From: Gammaproteobacteria bacterium
Lineage (GTDB): Bacteria; Pseudomonadota; Gammaproteobacteria; Pseudomonadales; Pseudohongiellaceae
NCBI GenBank assembly: GCA_018401885.1
Contig: JAGYKB010000001.1
Coordinates: forward strand, 124,001 to 188,000
Reading direction: 5' to 3'
Length of the DNA: 64,000 bases
Part shown: piece by piece, positions 29,328 through 38,196 of the stretch
Layout: each line of letters opens with the position of its first letter
Position numbering within the stretch: the first letter of the stretch is position 1
Made by a program: the position numbers and the translations under genes
Notes under the pieces: generated by a model
What the model saw: the letters and a program-made list of their open reading frames with translations, nothing else
What the model was told of the DNA's origin: nothing
Databases searched by the model: none

Positions 29328-31283
29328 CTAGCCGAGCGAAAGCAAAAGCTTATTCAGACGCGCAGAGAATTCAGCGGGATCGTCAAGTTGAGAACCCTCT
29401 GCGAGCGTTGCCTGTGCAAAGAGTATCTGTGCAATATCAGCAAAGCGCTCTTCGTCCTGCTCAGAATCCATTTTAGTGACGAGCAAATGCTCAGGATTCA
29501 ACTCGAATATTGGCTTTACCTCGGGAACCTCTTGCCCCGACGCCTCCATAATCTTTCTCATTTGAAGCCCCATATCATAATCGTCCACAGCGAGACAGGC
29601 GGGCGAGTCGGTAAGCCGGTGACTGAGTCGCACTGATTTTACCTTGCCTTCTAGAACGGCTGAAACTCGCGTAATGAGTCCTTCGAGTTTTTTCTCGACC
29701 TCTTCTTGCTCTTTCTTGTCAGCCTCGTCATCAAGTTTGCCAAGGTCTAACTCGCCCCGAGAGACATCTTGTAATTGCTTACCATCGAAGTCCCGGAGGT
29801 GACTAATCAACCATTCGTCTATCCTGTCACTAAGGAGCAGCACCTCGATGCCTTTTTTACGGAAGATTTCGAGATGCGGGCTGTTGCGAGCAGCTTTAGC
29901 CGATTCGGCGACCAAGAAATATATTTTCTCTTGCCCTTCCTTCATTCGGCCTACATATTCCTCCAAGCCTTGATCTTGAGCATCGTCTGCAGAATGAGTG
30001 CTGTTGAACAGTAGGAGTTTCGCAATGCGTTCTTTATTGGCGAAATCCTCGGCAGGCCCCTCTTTTAGTACCAAGCCGAACTCTTTCCAGAACTGCGCGT
30101 AGTCCTCCGGCTTGCTCTTCTTTAATTTCTCTAACATATCCAGCGCGCGCTTAGTCAGTGCAGAGCGCATGGAGTCGACAACGGGGTCCTGCTGAAGAAT
30201 TTCTCGTGACACATTTAGCGAGATGTCATTCGAATCGACCACCCCTTTAATAAATCGGAGATAAAGAGGAAGAAATTGCTCCGCTTCGTCCATGATGAAA
30301 ACGCGCTGCACATACAGCTTTAGGCCGCGTGCTGCATCTCGATTCCATAGATCATAGGGTGCTTGGCCGGGAATATAGAGCAAGCTTGTATATTCGAGTT
30401 TGCCCTCGACACGGTTATGGCTCCAGTTCAGTGGATCTTGGTAGTCGTGTGTGACGAGTTTATAAAATTCTTTGTACTCATTGTCCTTAATGTCTCTACG
30501 CGAGCGCGTCCAGAGTGCCTGCGCGGCATTGATGGCCTCATAGACTTTTACGGGTTTCGTGTCCGCGTTGCCATCAATAGTCGCCGCATCAGATTTTTCG
30601 TCTGACTCATTTTCCAAGGCGTGGTCTTCTTTTGTCATCAACACCGGAATAGACAGATGGTCCGCGTATTTTTTTACTACAGATCGAATTCGATATCCGT
30701 CAGCATAATCGGCTTCACCAGCTTTGAGATGTAATGTGATGACAGTCCCCGTTTCCGCTTTTTCGGCGCTTTCAATTGTGTAGTCTGCTTCGCCACTCGA
30801 GCGCCAGAGGGTCGCTGCTTGCGCCTCTGTGCCTGCTCTACGGGTGAGTACCTCTACTGTATCGGCGACAATAAACGCAGAATAAAAACCGACGCCGAAC
30901 TGACCGATCAACTGTGAGTCTTTCTTCTGATCACCGGTCAAACCCTTTAGGAATGCAGCGGTGCCCGACTTAGCAATCGTACCGAGATTGCTAATCACCT
31001 CATCACGACTCATGCCTATGCCTGTATCGGAGAGAGTAATCGTCTTTGCTTCCGCATCAAAATCGATGGTGACACTTGGCTGTGTGTTTGCGCTCAGAAG
31101 TTCAGGATTTGAAAGCGCCTCAAACCTGAGTTTATCGACTGCATCAGAGGCGTTTGAGATGAGCTCTCTTAAGAATATTTCTTTGTTGCTGTACAGCGAG
31201 TGGATCATCAGATGAAGCAATTGTTTAGCTTCAGTTTCAAAGCCCCGGGTCTCCGCTTGGGGCTTACTAGATGTCTTGGGCAT
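29328..31283 (-). CDS. htpG: Chaperone protein HtpG (Hsp90)
   Basis: Cytoplasmic Hsp90 homologue that remodels client proteins with DnaK. The GHKL ATPase domain has [16 protein letters not shown] (Bergerat Asn/Asp), DTGIGM and [12 protein letters not shown]. The middle domain has [21 protein letters not shown], in which the Arg contacts ATP. The 651 aa length is normal. GAGG lies 8 nt before the ATG. A consensus sigma-32 promoter lies upstream (31378-31403), so it is heat-inducible by inference. Confidence 0.96.
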   Translation of the reverse strand: MPKTSSKPQAETRGFETEAKQLLHLMIHSLYSNKEIFLRELISNASDAVDKLRFEALSNPELLSANTQPSVTIDFDAEAKTITLSDTGIGMSRDEVISNLGTIAKSGTAAFLKGLTGDQKKDSQLIGQFGVGFYSAFIVADTVEVLTRRAGTEAQAATLWRSSGEADYTIESAEKAETGTVITLHLKAGEADYADGYRIRSVVKKYADHLSIPVLMTKEDHALENESDEKSDAATIDGNADTKPVKVYEAINAAQALWTRSRRDIKDNEYKEFYKLVTHDYQDPLNWSHNRVEGKLEYTSLLYIPGQAPYDLWNRDAARGLKLYVQRVFIMDEAEQFLPLYLRFIKGVVDSNDISLNVSREILQQDPVVDSMRSALTKRALDMLEKLKKSKPEDYAQFWKEFGLVLKEGPAEDFANKERIAKLLLFNSTHSADDAQDQGLEEYVGRMKEGQEKIYFLVAESAKAARNSPHLEIFRKKGIEVLLLSDRIDEWLISHLRDFDGKQLQDVSRGELDLGKLDDEADKKEQEEVEKKLEGLITRVSAVLEGKVKSVRLSHRLTDSPACLAVDDYDMGLQMRKIMEASGQEVPEVKPIFELNPEHLLVTKMDSEQDEERFADIAQILFAQATLAEGSQLDDPAEFSARLNKLLLSLG

Positions 31284-31341
31284 GGTGTTACCTCGGTCTG
31301 TCTATCAAAAATCGTTGGGTAAGAGTTCGTTTTGATTGGGC

Positions 31342-31377
31342 AAAAAAAAGCCCGAACTCATACGTTTCGGGCTTTTT
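31342..31377 (-). terminator. Intrinsic terminator at the end of the TonB2 operon
   Basis: GCCCGAA (31350-31356) pairs with TTCGGGC (31366-31372) around a 9-nt loop. On the minus strand the hairpin is followed by eight T residues; on the plus strand by five. It ends the operon whose last gene stops at 31447. It lies immediately downstream of the htpG sigma-32 -10 box, so it also forms the first bases of the htpG transcript. Confidence 0.85.
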
Positions 31378-31403
31378 ATGGGGTCAGAGCTCTGAATTTC
31401 AAG
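31378..31403 (-). promoter_or_regulatory. Sigma-32 heat-shock promoter of htpG
   Basis: On the minus strand CTTGAA (31403-31398) and CCCCAT (31383-31378) are separated by 14 bp, matching the sigma-32 consensus CTTGAA-N13/14-CCCCATNT. The predicted start is near 31371, 88 nt before the htpG ATG. Confidence 0.8.
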
Positions 31404-31446
31404 CTCTGGGATATCGCCTGACTAGTTCATCTGTCTGGCTAGCCTG

Positions 31447-32808
31447 CTACTGCAGCGGTGGATAGCCTTGGTAGAAGTCAATTGCGTCGGCTTTACGCTG
31501 AGCGATGATGGAGTAGTACCCACGGCGACTTTCTATGAGCTTTAGGAAGTCCTGTGCTGACTTAGTCGAACGCTCATCCCCAGCCTCCGAAGCCTTTGAC
31601 GCTGCGTCCTTCGCTTCATCAAAAAGCCGCAATTCCAAAAGGGCACGCGCTAAAAACAAATACGTATCCGAATCGTCCTTAAGGTCACCTTTCTCGATCG
31701 CTGCCCTGAATGCCTCTGCTGCCTCCTCGTAATTATTCATTACATAGTGCAGATAGCCCAGCGTATCATAGGCGTTACCCGTTTCATCGAGTTCTGCAGC
31801 TTGTGTAGCTGGAATAACGGCTCTGTCGAGATCATTAGCGATAAGAAGCATTTGCGTAAACGTGATCATGTTATCAACGTTCGTCTCGATCACCTCGCTC
31901 TCCAGTCCTTCTTGGATGATCTTTGCGCCGCTATAGGGCACCTCTATTCCAGCAAGCGACTGTCCCAAGTTCAGGAAACGCGTCTCATCGTCAAGCAGCC
32001 CTTTAAGATAGTAAAGGTTAAGCGATTGAACCCGCCGCTCATCGTTTTCAAGAGTTGCATAAATCGCGCTTAGGTTCTGCCAGTCTGTCTTGTTATCGAA
32101 CTTAACAATCATGGTCTTGGTAAGATCCAGAGCACTCTCGAAGTCCTCTAGGGTGAAATACAAACCATTCAGATAGGCGTAATCATCACGCTCTACCGGC
32201 TCTCGGTCGTTAAACTTCATATCTAAGTAGCTTAGCCAGAAGTCACGCGCTGGCACATATTCCTCAAGCTGATAGTGAGCATAGGACAGACCACGGAACA
32301 CGACGCTGTCCTCCACTTCTGACAGATCTCGCCACTCTTCATAATAACGAATAGAGTTCCGCCAGTTCTCTTCTGCAGCATAGAGCTGTCCGAGTGATCG
32401 CAACGTTCTTAGACGCGTATCCGCGCGCAAAGTCTCGATTGTCAGAAGCTCTTCGAAGATCTTTACCGCTTCGACGTAGTTTTCGGTCGTTAGGTAGTAG
32501 TTGGTGTAGAAGTTAAGAACGGTAGACTTCTCGAAGTCATTCATCCGCTCATAACGACGCTCATAGAGCTCGTCGAGTGCGAGCTTAGCGCCTTCGAGAT
32601 CCGGCTCATCACCCTCATCTTCAGGCGACATCATCTCCTGAATTTCGGTGATAGCGCGCATGACCTGCGGGCCCAACGTGCCTGACGTACGTGCTTCAGG
32701 TGGCTTGCGAGGACCATCCTCTTCTTCAGCAGCGAAAGAAGCGAAGCTGAGTGGGGCGATGACGAAGAAAGCGACTAACGCACGTTTTAAAGTAAGTAGT
32801 TTCAACAT
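31447..32808 (-). CDS. TPR-repeat periplasmic protein of the TonB2 module
   Basis: 453 aa exported protein: signal peptide at 1-27 (ending SFASFAAEE) followed by helical tetratricopeptide-like repeats from about 60 to 430 (for example NYVEAVKIFEELL and AYDTLGYLHYVMNNYEEA). A TPR protein in the last position of ExbB-ExbD-TonB-TtpC clusters is known from Vibrio and other marine gammaproteobacteria; it is thought to assist energy transfer to outer-membrane receptors. It starts 2 nt after the tonB stop. No catalytic motif is seen. Confidence 0.85.
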   Translation of the reverse strand: MLKLLTLKRALVAFFVIAPLSFASFAAEEEDGPRKPPEARTSGTLGPQVMRAITEIQEMMSPEDEGDEPDLEGAKLALDELYERRYERMNDFEKSTVLNFYTNYYLTTENYVEAVKIFEELLTIETLRADTRLRTLRSLGQLYAAEENWRNSIRYYEEWRDLSEVEDSVVFRGLSYAHYQLEEYVPARDFWLSYLDMKFNDREPVERDDYAYLNGLYFTLEDFESALDLTKTMIVKFDNKTDWQNLSAIYATLENDERRVQSLNLYYLKGLLDDETRFLNLGQSLAGIEVPYSGAKIIQEGLESEVIETNVDNMITFTQMLLIANDLDRAVIPATQAAELDETGNAYDTLGYLHYVMNNYEEAAEAFRAAIEKGDLKDDSDTYLFLARALLELRLFDEAKDAASKASEAGDERSTKSAQDFLKLIESRRGYYSIIAQRKADAIDFYQGYPPLQ

Positions 32809-32810
32809 GA

Positions 32811-33422
32811 TTAATCCTCTAGCTCGTAGCGGAACAGATATTGCACGCCCGCAACTTCTACGCCTTGGCCATCAACGACTCGTGGCTGAAACTTGAATCG
32901 CGCAGCGGCGCGTTCAGACGAGCGATCGAAAATATTCGGTGGCTCTGCGTCGACAACAACAATCGTGTCTTCTACTACGTTGCCCAAACCATCAACTGTG
33001 AAGCTGACGAGACACCAGCCTTGAATACCTCGTTGTGCGGCTCTAGTTGGGTATTGTGGCGCAATAGCTACAAGCGGTAGGTAGTCACCATCGGTCGCGG
33101 AGATCGATGCATTGCTAAGCTCGAGACCCGTGTCGATCTGAACCTGTGACCGGTCAATATTAAGATCTGGTCCGTCAGAAATGGTTACCTGACGCTCAAC
33201 CTCTTCGACTATTTCAGTGACTTCTTCGATAAGTTCGGGCTTGTCGATTTCTTCGATAACCTCGAGCTCGATGTCCGGCATTGTTGAGTCGATGATTTTA
33301 ACCACGGTAAGCGGCTCATCTAATCCTTCGCCAGTCGCAATAAGCGCTTGCATGAAATAGAAAAGCCCCAGCGTTATCAACGCGGCCATCACCATGGATG
33401 CTGCCCATCTAACTATAATCAT
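32811..33422 (-). CDS. tonB: TonB family energy transducer (TonB2-type)
   Basis: Inner-membrane-anchored protein that transmits the ExbBD proton-motive signal to outer-membrane receptors. One N-terminal membrane helix (about 6-28), a linker, and a C-terminal TonB domain (about 110-203) with YPTRAAQRGIQGWCLVSFTV, FDRSSERAAARFKFQP and a final YLFRYELE. Unlike E. coli TonB the linker is not Pro/Lys-rich but acidic and Val/Ile-rich (DIELEVIEEIDKPELIEEV). Length 203 aa fits the short TonB2 class. It lies 3 nt downstream of exbD. Confidence 0.9.
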   Translation of the reverse strand: MIIVRWAASMVMAALITLGLFYFMQALIATGEGLDEPLTVVKIIDSTMPDIELEVIEEIDKPELIEEVTEIVEEVERQVTISDGPDLNIDRSQVQIDTGLELSNASISATDGDYLPLVAIAPQYPTRAAQRGIQGWCLVSFTVDGLGNVVEDTIVVVDAEPPNIFDRSSERAAARFKFQPRVVDGQGVEVAGVQYLFRYELED

Positions 33423-33425
33423 AGT

Positions 33426-33833
33426 CTAAGCCTCCGCTGAGATTGAAACGTCGTTAATATTGGCTTCACGAGCTGCCTTAAGAATAAGCATGATTTGCTC
33501 ATTGTTTGCACTCTCGTCACCCTGAATGATCACTGCTGAATTTGGCGCATCGGCTAGTCTTAGCTCGAATCGCGCACGAATAAAGCGGGGGTCAATCTGG
33601 TCGCCATCGATCCAGATATCGCCTTGCGGACCAACAGCGATCAGGATCATATCACCCGATGTATCATCAACCGTCGAGGCCTCTGGCTTGCTCACATCTA
33701 TACCCGCCTCAGTAACGAAAACTGAAGTTACGATGAAGAAAATGAGCAAAATGAAGACAACGTCGAGCATTGGGGTGAGATCGATCTCGCCCGCTTCTTC
33801 GTCATCCTTTCGCTTGCTTAAGCCTTGTTTCAT
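33426..33833 (-). CDS. exbD: Biopolymer transporter ExbD
   Basis: Stator subunit of the proton-driven ExbB-ExbD motor. The 135 aa protein has one N-terminal membrane helix whose proton-carrying Asp lies in LTPMLDVVFILLIFFIV, preceded by the conserved EIDLTPMLD, and a periplasmic domain (about 50-135) ending NDVSISAEA. It is separated from exbB by 132 bp, wider than other gaps in this operon, and is followed directly by tonB. Confidence 0.93.
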   Translation of the reverse strand: MKQGLSKRKDDEEAGEIDLTPMLDVVFILLIFFIVTSVFVTEAGIDVSKPEASTVDDTSGDMILIAVGPQGDIWIDGDQIDPRFIRARFELRLADAPNSAVIIQGDESANNEQIMLILKAAREANINDVSISAEA

Positions 33834-33965
33834 TGTTCTTTAGCCCTGTGTAACTCTATAAAGAGCATTGGTGCATGTTTTAAGAGAGCCACCCTTGTGC
33901 CACCCGTCGCCAATCAGACGAATTTAACATTATAGGGAGGCTCTTATCCAAGCCGCCTAGTCCAA

Positions 33966-34496
33966 CTAGTTGCTCAGCGGCAAGTGGTCTTCTAAGAGCT
34001 CCATGTCCCTGTCGACTTTTGCCTTTAAGTAGTTTGAAGCAAAAATCCCAGAGATCGCACCAACCATCCCAGCCATTGTTGGAATCGTTGCCTTAGATAC
34101 CCCGCCGGCCATCGATTTAGCATCGCCGCCGCCCGTTACCGCCATTACGAAAAACACTTCGATCATGCCTGTAACTGTCCCGATGAGCCCCAATAACGGG
34201 CAAATCGTGACAAGCACTTCGATAATGGGCAAGGTGTTACGCACGTCAAGCGAGATTTTCGAGATCATCATCGTGCGAATTTGATGCGCGCTCCACGACT
34301 TGGTGTCGCTGCGCGCATTCCACGCCGCTAACGTCGCCTTGACGTTAGCTTTGTGTGTAGTGTTGAGGTACCAGACACGTTCAAACACGAGTGACCACTT
34401 AACCAGAAGTAGCCAGGCTATGATCCATAGCACTGGCCCGCCTCTTAGCATGAAGCCATTTACCGCGTCGATTATGTCTAGAAATGCGAAATACAT
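33966..34496 (-). CDS. exbB: MotA/TolQ/ExbB proton-channel protein (ExbB2)
   Basis: Short ExbB of 176 aa with three membrane segments: one near 15-38 and two in the C-terminal channel domain, LPIIEVLVTICPLLGLIGTV and the stretch beginning TIPTMAGMVGAISG. The PLLGLIGTVTGMIEVF signature is diagnostic for the TolQ/ExbB channel. Position between TtpC and ExbD matches the TonB2 system of Vibrio. It starts 24 nt after the ttpC stop. Confidence 0.92.
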   Translation of the reverse strand: MYFAFLDIIDAVNGFMLRGGPVLWIIAWLLLVKWSLVFERVWYLNTTHKANVKATLAAWNARSDTKSWSAHQIRTMMISKISLDVRNTLPIIEVLVTICPLLGLIGTVTGMIEVFFVMAVTGGGDAKSMAGGVSKATIPTMAGMVGAISGIFASNYLKAKVDRDMELLEDHLPLSN

Positions 34497-34520
34497 ACTA
34501 TTTCCCCTTCTGGCGTCGAA

Positions 34521-35909
34521 TTAGCGAGCGGCTGCTTGCTGCTCTGCTTTCTGAGCGATCATACCTGTCGCTTGCTCTTCCAGAATGTGAATGATGTTAT
34601 CCGCACGACTCTTCACAACTGTGTGCATGAAGATCGTAGGAATCGCGACAACAATACCGAGTACTGTAGTCATCAGTGCTTGCGAGATACCTCCGGCCAT
34701 AATAGTCGGATCGCCTGCCCCGTAGACCGTAATCTGTTGGAACACCTGAATCATACCAGTTACCGTTCCTAGGAGACCGCCGAGTGGAGCGATTGTCGCA
34801 ATCATCTTGATCAATGTGAGCAAGCTTTCAAGCGCAGGGGTTTCTTGCAGAATAGCTTCGCCCAGCTTGAGCTCAAGCGTTTCCGTATCAGCGTTCGGGT
34901 TGTTATCTGCCACCATGAGGACACGACCAAGAGGGTTGTTCTTAGTAGGCGTGTTGCTCTTAAGCTGGCTACGCACTTTCGCAGAGGTCAATTCGAGCAT
35001 CAACAGGCGGTAGAATCCAAGGATGATGCCGATTACACCGACGCCGATAATGATAAAGCCGATAGTTCCAGAGTTGTTGCGAACTTGCTCTTCAACCGAA
35101 GGGAAGTTAACGAGGTTAGCCATCACCTGACCGCCCACACCACCAGTGGGGTCGATTCCAACCTTGGTGAAACCTGAAGTGGCGGACTCTAGATCACGTG
35201 CCATCCCAAGAATGCCAGCATCGGGTTGCTTAGGAAGAACCTGAAGATGGCCGATATCACCGGAGTAGCTTAGGTATTCGCCGTCTGAAATTGAGTTGAA
35301 AGAGCCTATGCGTGTAATCGAACGAGTGGCTGTCTCACCTGTAGGCAGAGCAACTTCACCTTGGTAACTAACAACGCGAGCGGATTCAGTCATTTCCTGC
35401 TGCATGAAATACCAGAAACGCTCGATTTCGCTAATGTCTAGCTGTTCGATTGTGCTGCCGGCTTTCGCGATGAAACCCTCGATATACTCACTGCGACCAG
35501 GGTATTGGGCACTAATGAGCGAGTTTTCGAAGTTGCTAAGGAAGTCACCTGCAACACCTTGCAGAGTTCCGAACAGTTCGTTCAGATCGCCTCGGCGATC
35601 GCGGAGTATCTCTCGCTTATCGCTGATAGTAATTTCATTCACTTCGAACTGATCGCTCAATTGCGCCTGGATGCGCTCCTGCTCCGTGATGCGCTCTTTT
35701 GTTGTCTCAAGAATCTGAGCTTGACGTGCGGCATTCTGCTCGAATTCTTGCAGACGTTCACGGTATTCAGCTGATTCAGACACTTGGTCGCTTTCTACCA
35801 GGTTCAACAGACCTGAGAGCGATGCCGCTTCTTGCGCGCCAGCTGAACTAGAAGCTGCCAGGAGTAAGGCAGATAGAGAAAAATTTAATAATTTAGATGT
35901 CATTTTCAC
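34521..35909 (-). CDS. ttpC: TtpC-like MotA/TolQ/ExbB protein with periplasmic coiled coil
   Basis: 462 aa component specific to TonB2-type systems. A signal sequence (1-25, ending SSSAGAQEA) is followed by a Glu/Gln-rich coiled coil (about 40-125), a periplasmic domain with GEYLSYSGDIGHLQVLPKQP, a membrane helix near 285 and a C-terminal ExbB-like channel domain with APLGGLLGTVTGMIQVF. In Vibrio, TtpC is required for TonB2 function and is thought to contact the system across the periplasm. It overlaps the DUF3450 gene by 4 nt. Confidence 0.9.
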   Translation of the reverse strand: MKMTSKLLNFSLSALLLAASSSAGAQEAASLSGLLNLVESDQVSESAEYRERLQEFEQNAARQAQILETTKERITEQERIQAQLSDQFEVNEITISDKREILRDRRGDLNELFGTLQGVAGDFLSNFENSLISAQYPGRSEYIEGFIAKAGSTIEQLDISEIERFWYFMQQEMTESARVVSYQGEVALPTGETATRSITRIGSFNSISDGEYLSYSGDIGHLQVLPKQPDAGILGMARDLESATSGFTKVGIDPTGGVGGQVMANLVNFPSVEEQVRNNSGTIGFIIIGVGVIGIILGFYRLLMLELTSAKVRSQLKSNTPTKNNPLGRVLMVADNNPNADTETLELKLGEAILQETPALESLLTLIKMIATIAPLGGLLGTVTGMIQVFQQITVYGAGDPTIMAGGISQALMTTVLGIVVAIPTIFMHTVVKSRADNIIHILEEQATGMIAQKAEQQAAAR

Positions 35910-36742
35910 TGTGCAGTCTCCGGTGCTAAAACTGGCAATTCGATAATTCGTGGCGCATCGAGTTGAGACGCGACGCGGATAGCTGATTGGATGGCGGTGC
36001 GGTAGTCACCAGCTGGTAACTCGACCCACTCGCGCGCGTTGTTATCCCAAGCACCGGTGACTTGCCTGTCGGTGGTTTGATACATCAGAGCAACGCGGCC
36101 TATGCGAGCAATATTAACATCGCGCTCAGCGCCATTGATCACGATAGTATCTGGGTAAGTTTCAGTTGTACGGCCGTAGCTGTTCTCTGTTTGATACATC
36201 ACGAGAACCTGGCGGAATTTTTCGGCGATTGACACATCAGGATTATCGATAGCTGCGCGTGCGAATGCGATTCGGTTCGCTCGCTCTTCGACATGGAATG
36301 GGTAATCCAGCGCGATGAATTGCTCGATGCTAGAAAGCATTTTGTTCATCAGGAGTGGAATTTCGCGCGTAACGATTTCAACGTTAGCAATCGACTGATC
36401 GAGTGACGCAATATTCTTCTCTTGGATAGAAATCGACTTACGGAAGCCGGCGTTCAATACCAGCAGAGCTTCGAGGTTATCGTTCTCACGCTTGAACTCC
36501 TCGTAAGAAGAGCTGGCTGCGTTTGCTAGTCTGCTAATCTCGACTTGAGCGGCGGCTGAATCCCTGTTCTTGCTACCAATCACGTCCATTGCTCTGTCGA
36601 GAATGCTGCTGTCGATCAGAATCGTTTCTACTGGGGCGCTGTTCTCAGCCGCGATCTCTGCCGCTTGAGTGATATTCACTACGCAGGTCGCTAACACTGC
36701 AAAAGCAGTCACACCCAGGTTAGTAATTCGACGGTTTTTCAT
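35906..36742 (-). CDS. DUF3450 periplasmic coiled-coil protein of the TonB2 module
   Basis: 278 aa exported protein with a signal peptide (about 1-27, ending ITQAAE), a long helical coiled coil (45-150) and a C-terminal globular part that includes RIGRVALMYQTTDRQ and WDNNAREWVELP. DUF3450 proteins occur as the first gene of ttpC-exbB-exbD-tonB clusters; the biochemical role is not established. AGGA precedes the ATG by about 7 nt. It is first in a six-gene operon with a 500-bp leader region. Confidence 0.88.
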   Translation of the reverse strand: MKNRRITNLGVTAFAVLATCVVNITQAAEIAAENSAPVETILIDSSILDRAMDVIGSKNRDSAAAQVEISRLANAASSSYEEFKRENDNLEALLVLNAGFRKSISIQEKNIASLDQSIANVEIVTREIPLLMNKMLSSIEQFIALDYPFHVEERANRIAFARAAIDNPDVSIAEKFRQVLVMYQTENSYGRTTETYPDTIVINGAERDVNIARIGRVALMYQTTDRQVTGAWDNNAREWVELPAGDYRTAIQSAIRVASQLDAPRIIELPVLAPETAQ

Positions 36743-37007
36743 GTGCCATCCTATTTATTGTTAACTCGATTTCTTGTGAATCGCCAAGCCGTAGGGCTTA
36801 GCTGGTAATTAAAGTTGCTCACCCTACGGTGCGAGCAGCTCGACGACCCCTCTAAAATTAAACTCATACTTCTCTACATGCGCGGCCACAGGTTGCGGCC
36901 GACAGTTGAAAAAGTATCAGATTCAACCAAATCTCGAAACCCTTCGTTATCTCTTCGGTAACTTAAAAGTCTTAAGATTTGACGTGCAATGCCTTCGAAC
37001 TCTCCGA

Positions 37008-37057
37008 AAGTTACCAAATTACTCACTTTCACAATAAAGTGAGTAGCAAAGTAACTT
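37008..37057. repeat. Two-tier inverted repeat in the TonB2 leader
   Basis: Outer arms AAGTTAC/GTAACTT (7 bp) and inner arms ACTCACTTT/AAAGTGAGT (9 bp) are nested with symmetric 6-nt interruptions and a 6-nt loop, giving a 50-nt stem-loop. Confidence 0.75.
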
Positions 37058-37085
37058 TGCTAGGAAAGTGGTCTGGAACATTACT

Positions 37086-37121
37086 GAGTCCCCGAAATTC
37101 GGTGCTCAGCGCCGAATTTCG
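37086..37121. repeat. Overlapping alternative hairpins in the TonB2 leader
   Basis: CGAAATTCGG (37093-37102) can pair with CCGAATTTCG (37112-37121). Alternatively, CCGAAATTCGG folds on itself inside a flanking CTGAG/CTCAG pair. The two folds use the same bases and exclude each other. Confidence 0.65.
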
Positions 37122-37250
37122 CGTAAAGACTAACACACTACAGAATCGTATTAGAACCTTTTGCTCGACAAAAAGTGTAGTAATAATCGATTGATTTTGG
37201 CACCTTTTTAGGACACGCACTTAGGGTTTTTTCGCTAGTTTGCTGACATG

Positions 37251-37276
37251 AAAAAAGGAGCCAAAGCTCCTTTTTT
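37251..37276 (-). terminator. Intrinsic terminator of the sdh-suc operon
   Basis: GGAGC and GCTCC flank a CAAA loop, with six A residues before and six T residues after, so it works on either strand. It lies 48 bp beyond the sucD stop and should end the long sdh-suc transcript. Confidence 0.85.
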
Positions 37277-37323
37277 CTGATAACTATTGTAAGTAAGTCT
37301 TATAATCCCGAATCCATACTCGC

Positions 37324-38196
37324 TTACCAGCCAGTCAATTCTTTTAGACCATTGCCGATTTCTGCAAGGCTTCTGACGGTCTTTACGCCTGCATCTTGCA
37401 GGGCTGCAAATTTGTCGTCCGCAGTACCTTTACCCCCTGAGATAATTGCTCCGGCATGACCCATACGCTTGCCTGGGGGCGCTGTAACACCTGCGATATA
37501 CGCAACCACGGGCTTGGTTACATTTTTCTTAATGTAGGCTGCGGCCTCTTCTTCCGCGGTGCCGCCGATTTCACCAATCATTACGATTGCTTCTGTCTTC
37601 GGGTCAGCTTGGAACATGGCGAGTATATCGATGAAATTTGATCCTGGAATAGGATCACCACCGATACCGACGCAAGAAGACTGGCCGAAACCGTAATCAG
37701 TTGTTTGTTTTACCGCTTCGTAAGTCAATGTGCCGGAACGAGACACAATACCGACTTTACCCGGTAGGTGGATGTGACCAGGCATAATGCCTATTTTACA
37801 TTCGCCTGGGGTAATTACTCCTGGGCAATTTGGACCGATCAGTCTAACGCCTAGTTGATCGCAGCGCTCTTTAGCCACCAACATATCGAGCGTTGGAATC
37901 CCTTCTGTAATGCAAACGATCAGTTTTATACCGGACTCGGCAGCTTCGAGTATCGAATCTTTGCAAAAAGGCGCTGGTACGTAAATCACTGAGGCATCTG
38001 CTTGAGTCGCTGCATAGGCCTCAGCAACTGTATTAAATACAGGTAGGCCTAAATGCGTTTGACCGCCCTTGCCTGGCGTAACTCCGCCGACCATCTGTGT
38101 GCCGTATTCGATCGCCTGCTCTGAGTGGAATGTACCCTGAGCGCCGGTAAAGCCTTGGCAAATTACTTTAGTGTTTTTGTCGATTAAAATACTCAT
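37324..38196 (-). CDS. sucD: Succinate--CoA ligase, alpha subunit
   Basis: Forms succinyl-CoA synthetase with SucC (substrate-level phosphorylation in the TCA cycle). The CoA-binding fold has [15 protein letters not shown]; the phosphohistidine lies in [14 protein letters not shown] near residue 247, and [19 protein letters not shown] is conserved. The 290 aa length is normal. It overlaps the sucC stop by one base and is the last gene before the terminator. Confidence 0.97.
   Translation of the reverse strand: MSILIDKNTKVICQGFTGAQGTFHSEQAIEYGTQMVGGVTPGKGGQTHLGLPVFNTVAEAYAATQADASVIYVPAPFCKDSILEAAESGIKLIVCITEGIPTLDMLVAKERCDQLGVRLIGPNCPGVITPGECKIGIMPGHIHLPGKVGIVSRSGTLTYEAVKQTTDYGFGQSSCVGIGGDPIPGSNFIDILAMFQADPKTEAIVMIGEIGGTAEEEAAAYIKKNVTKPVVAYIAGVTAPPGKRMGHAGAIISGGKGTADDKFAALQDAGVKTVRSLAEIGNGLKELTGW

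Larger units (their letters stand above)
36743..37250. other. Leader/promoter region of the TonB2 operon
   Basis: 508 bp between the DUF3450 start and the terminator after sucD. A possible minus-strand promoter is TTGTCG (37171-37166) with TACGAT (37150-37145), spacing 15, weak. Two inverted-repeat clusters (37008-37057 and 37091-37121) would lie in the leader RNA. No coding sequence is credible and no Fur box was recognised. Confidence 0.45.

Noticed and set aside
29217-29636. 139-codon plus-strand frame at the argS/htpG junction
   Set aside because: It lies almost entirely opposite htpG, has no family features, and is a shadow of that gene.
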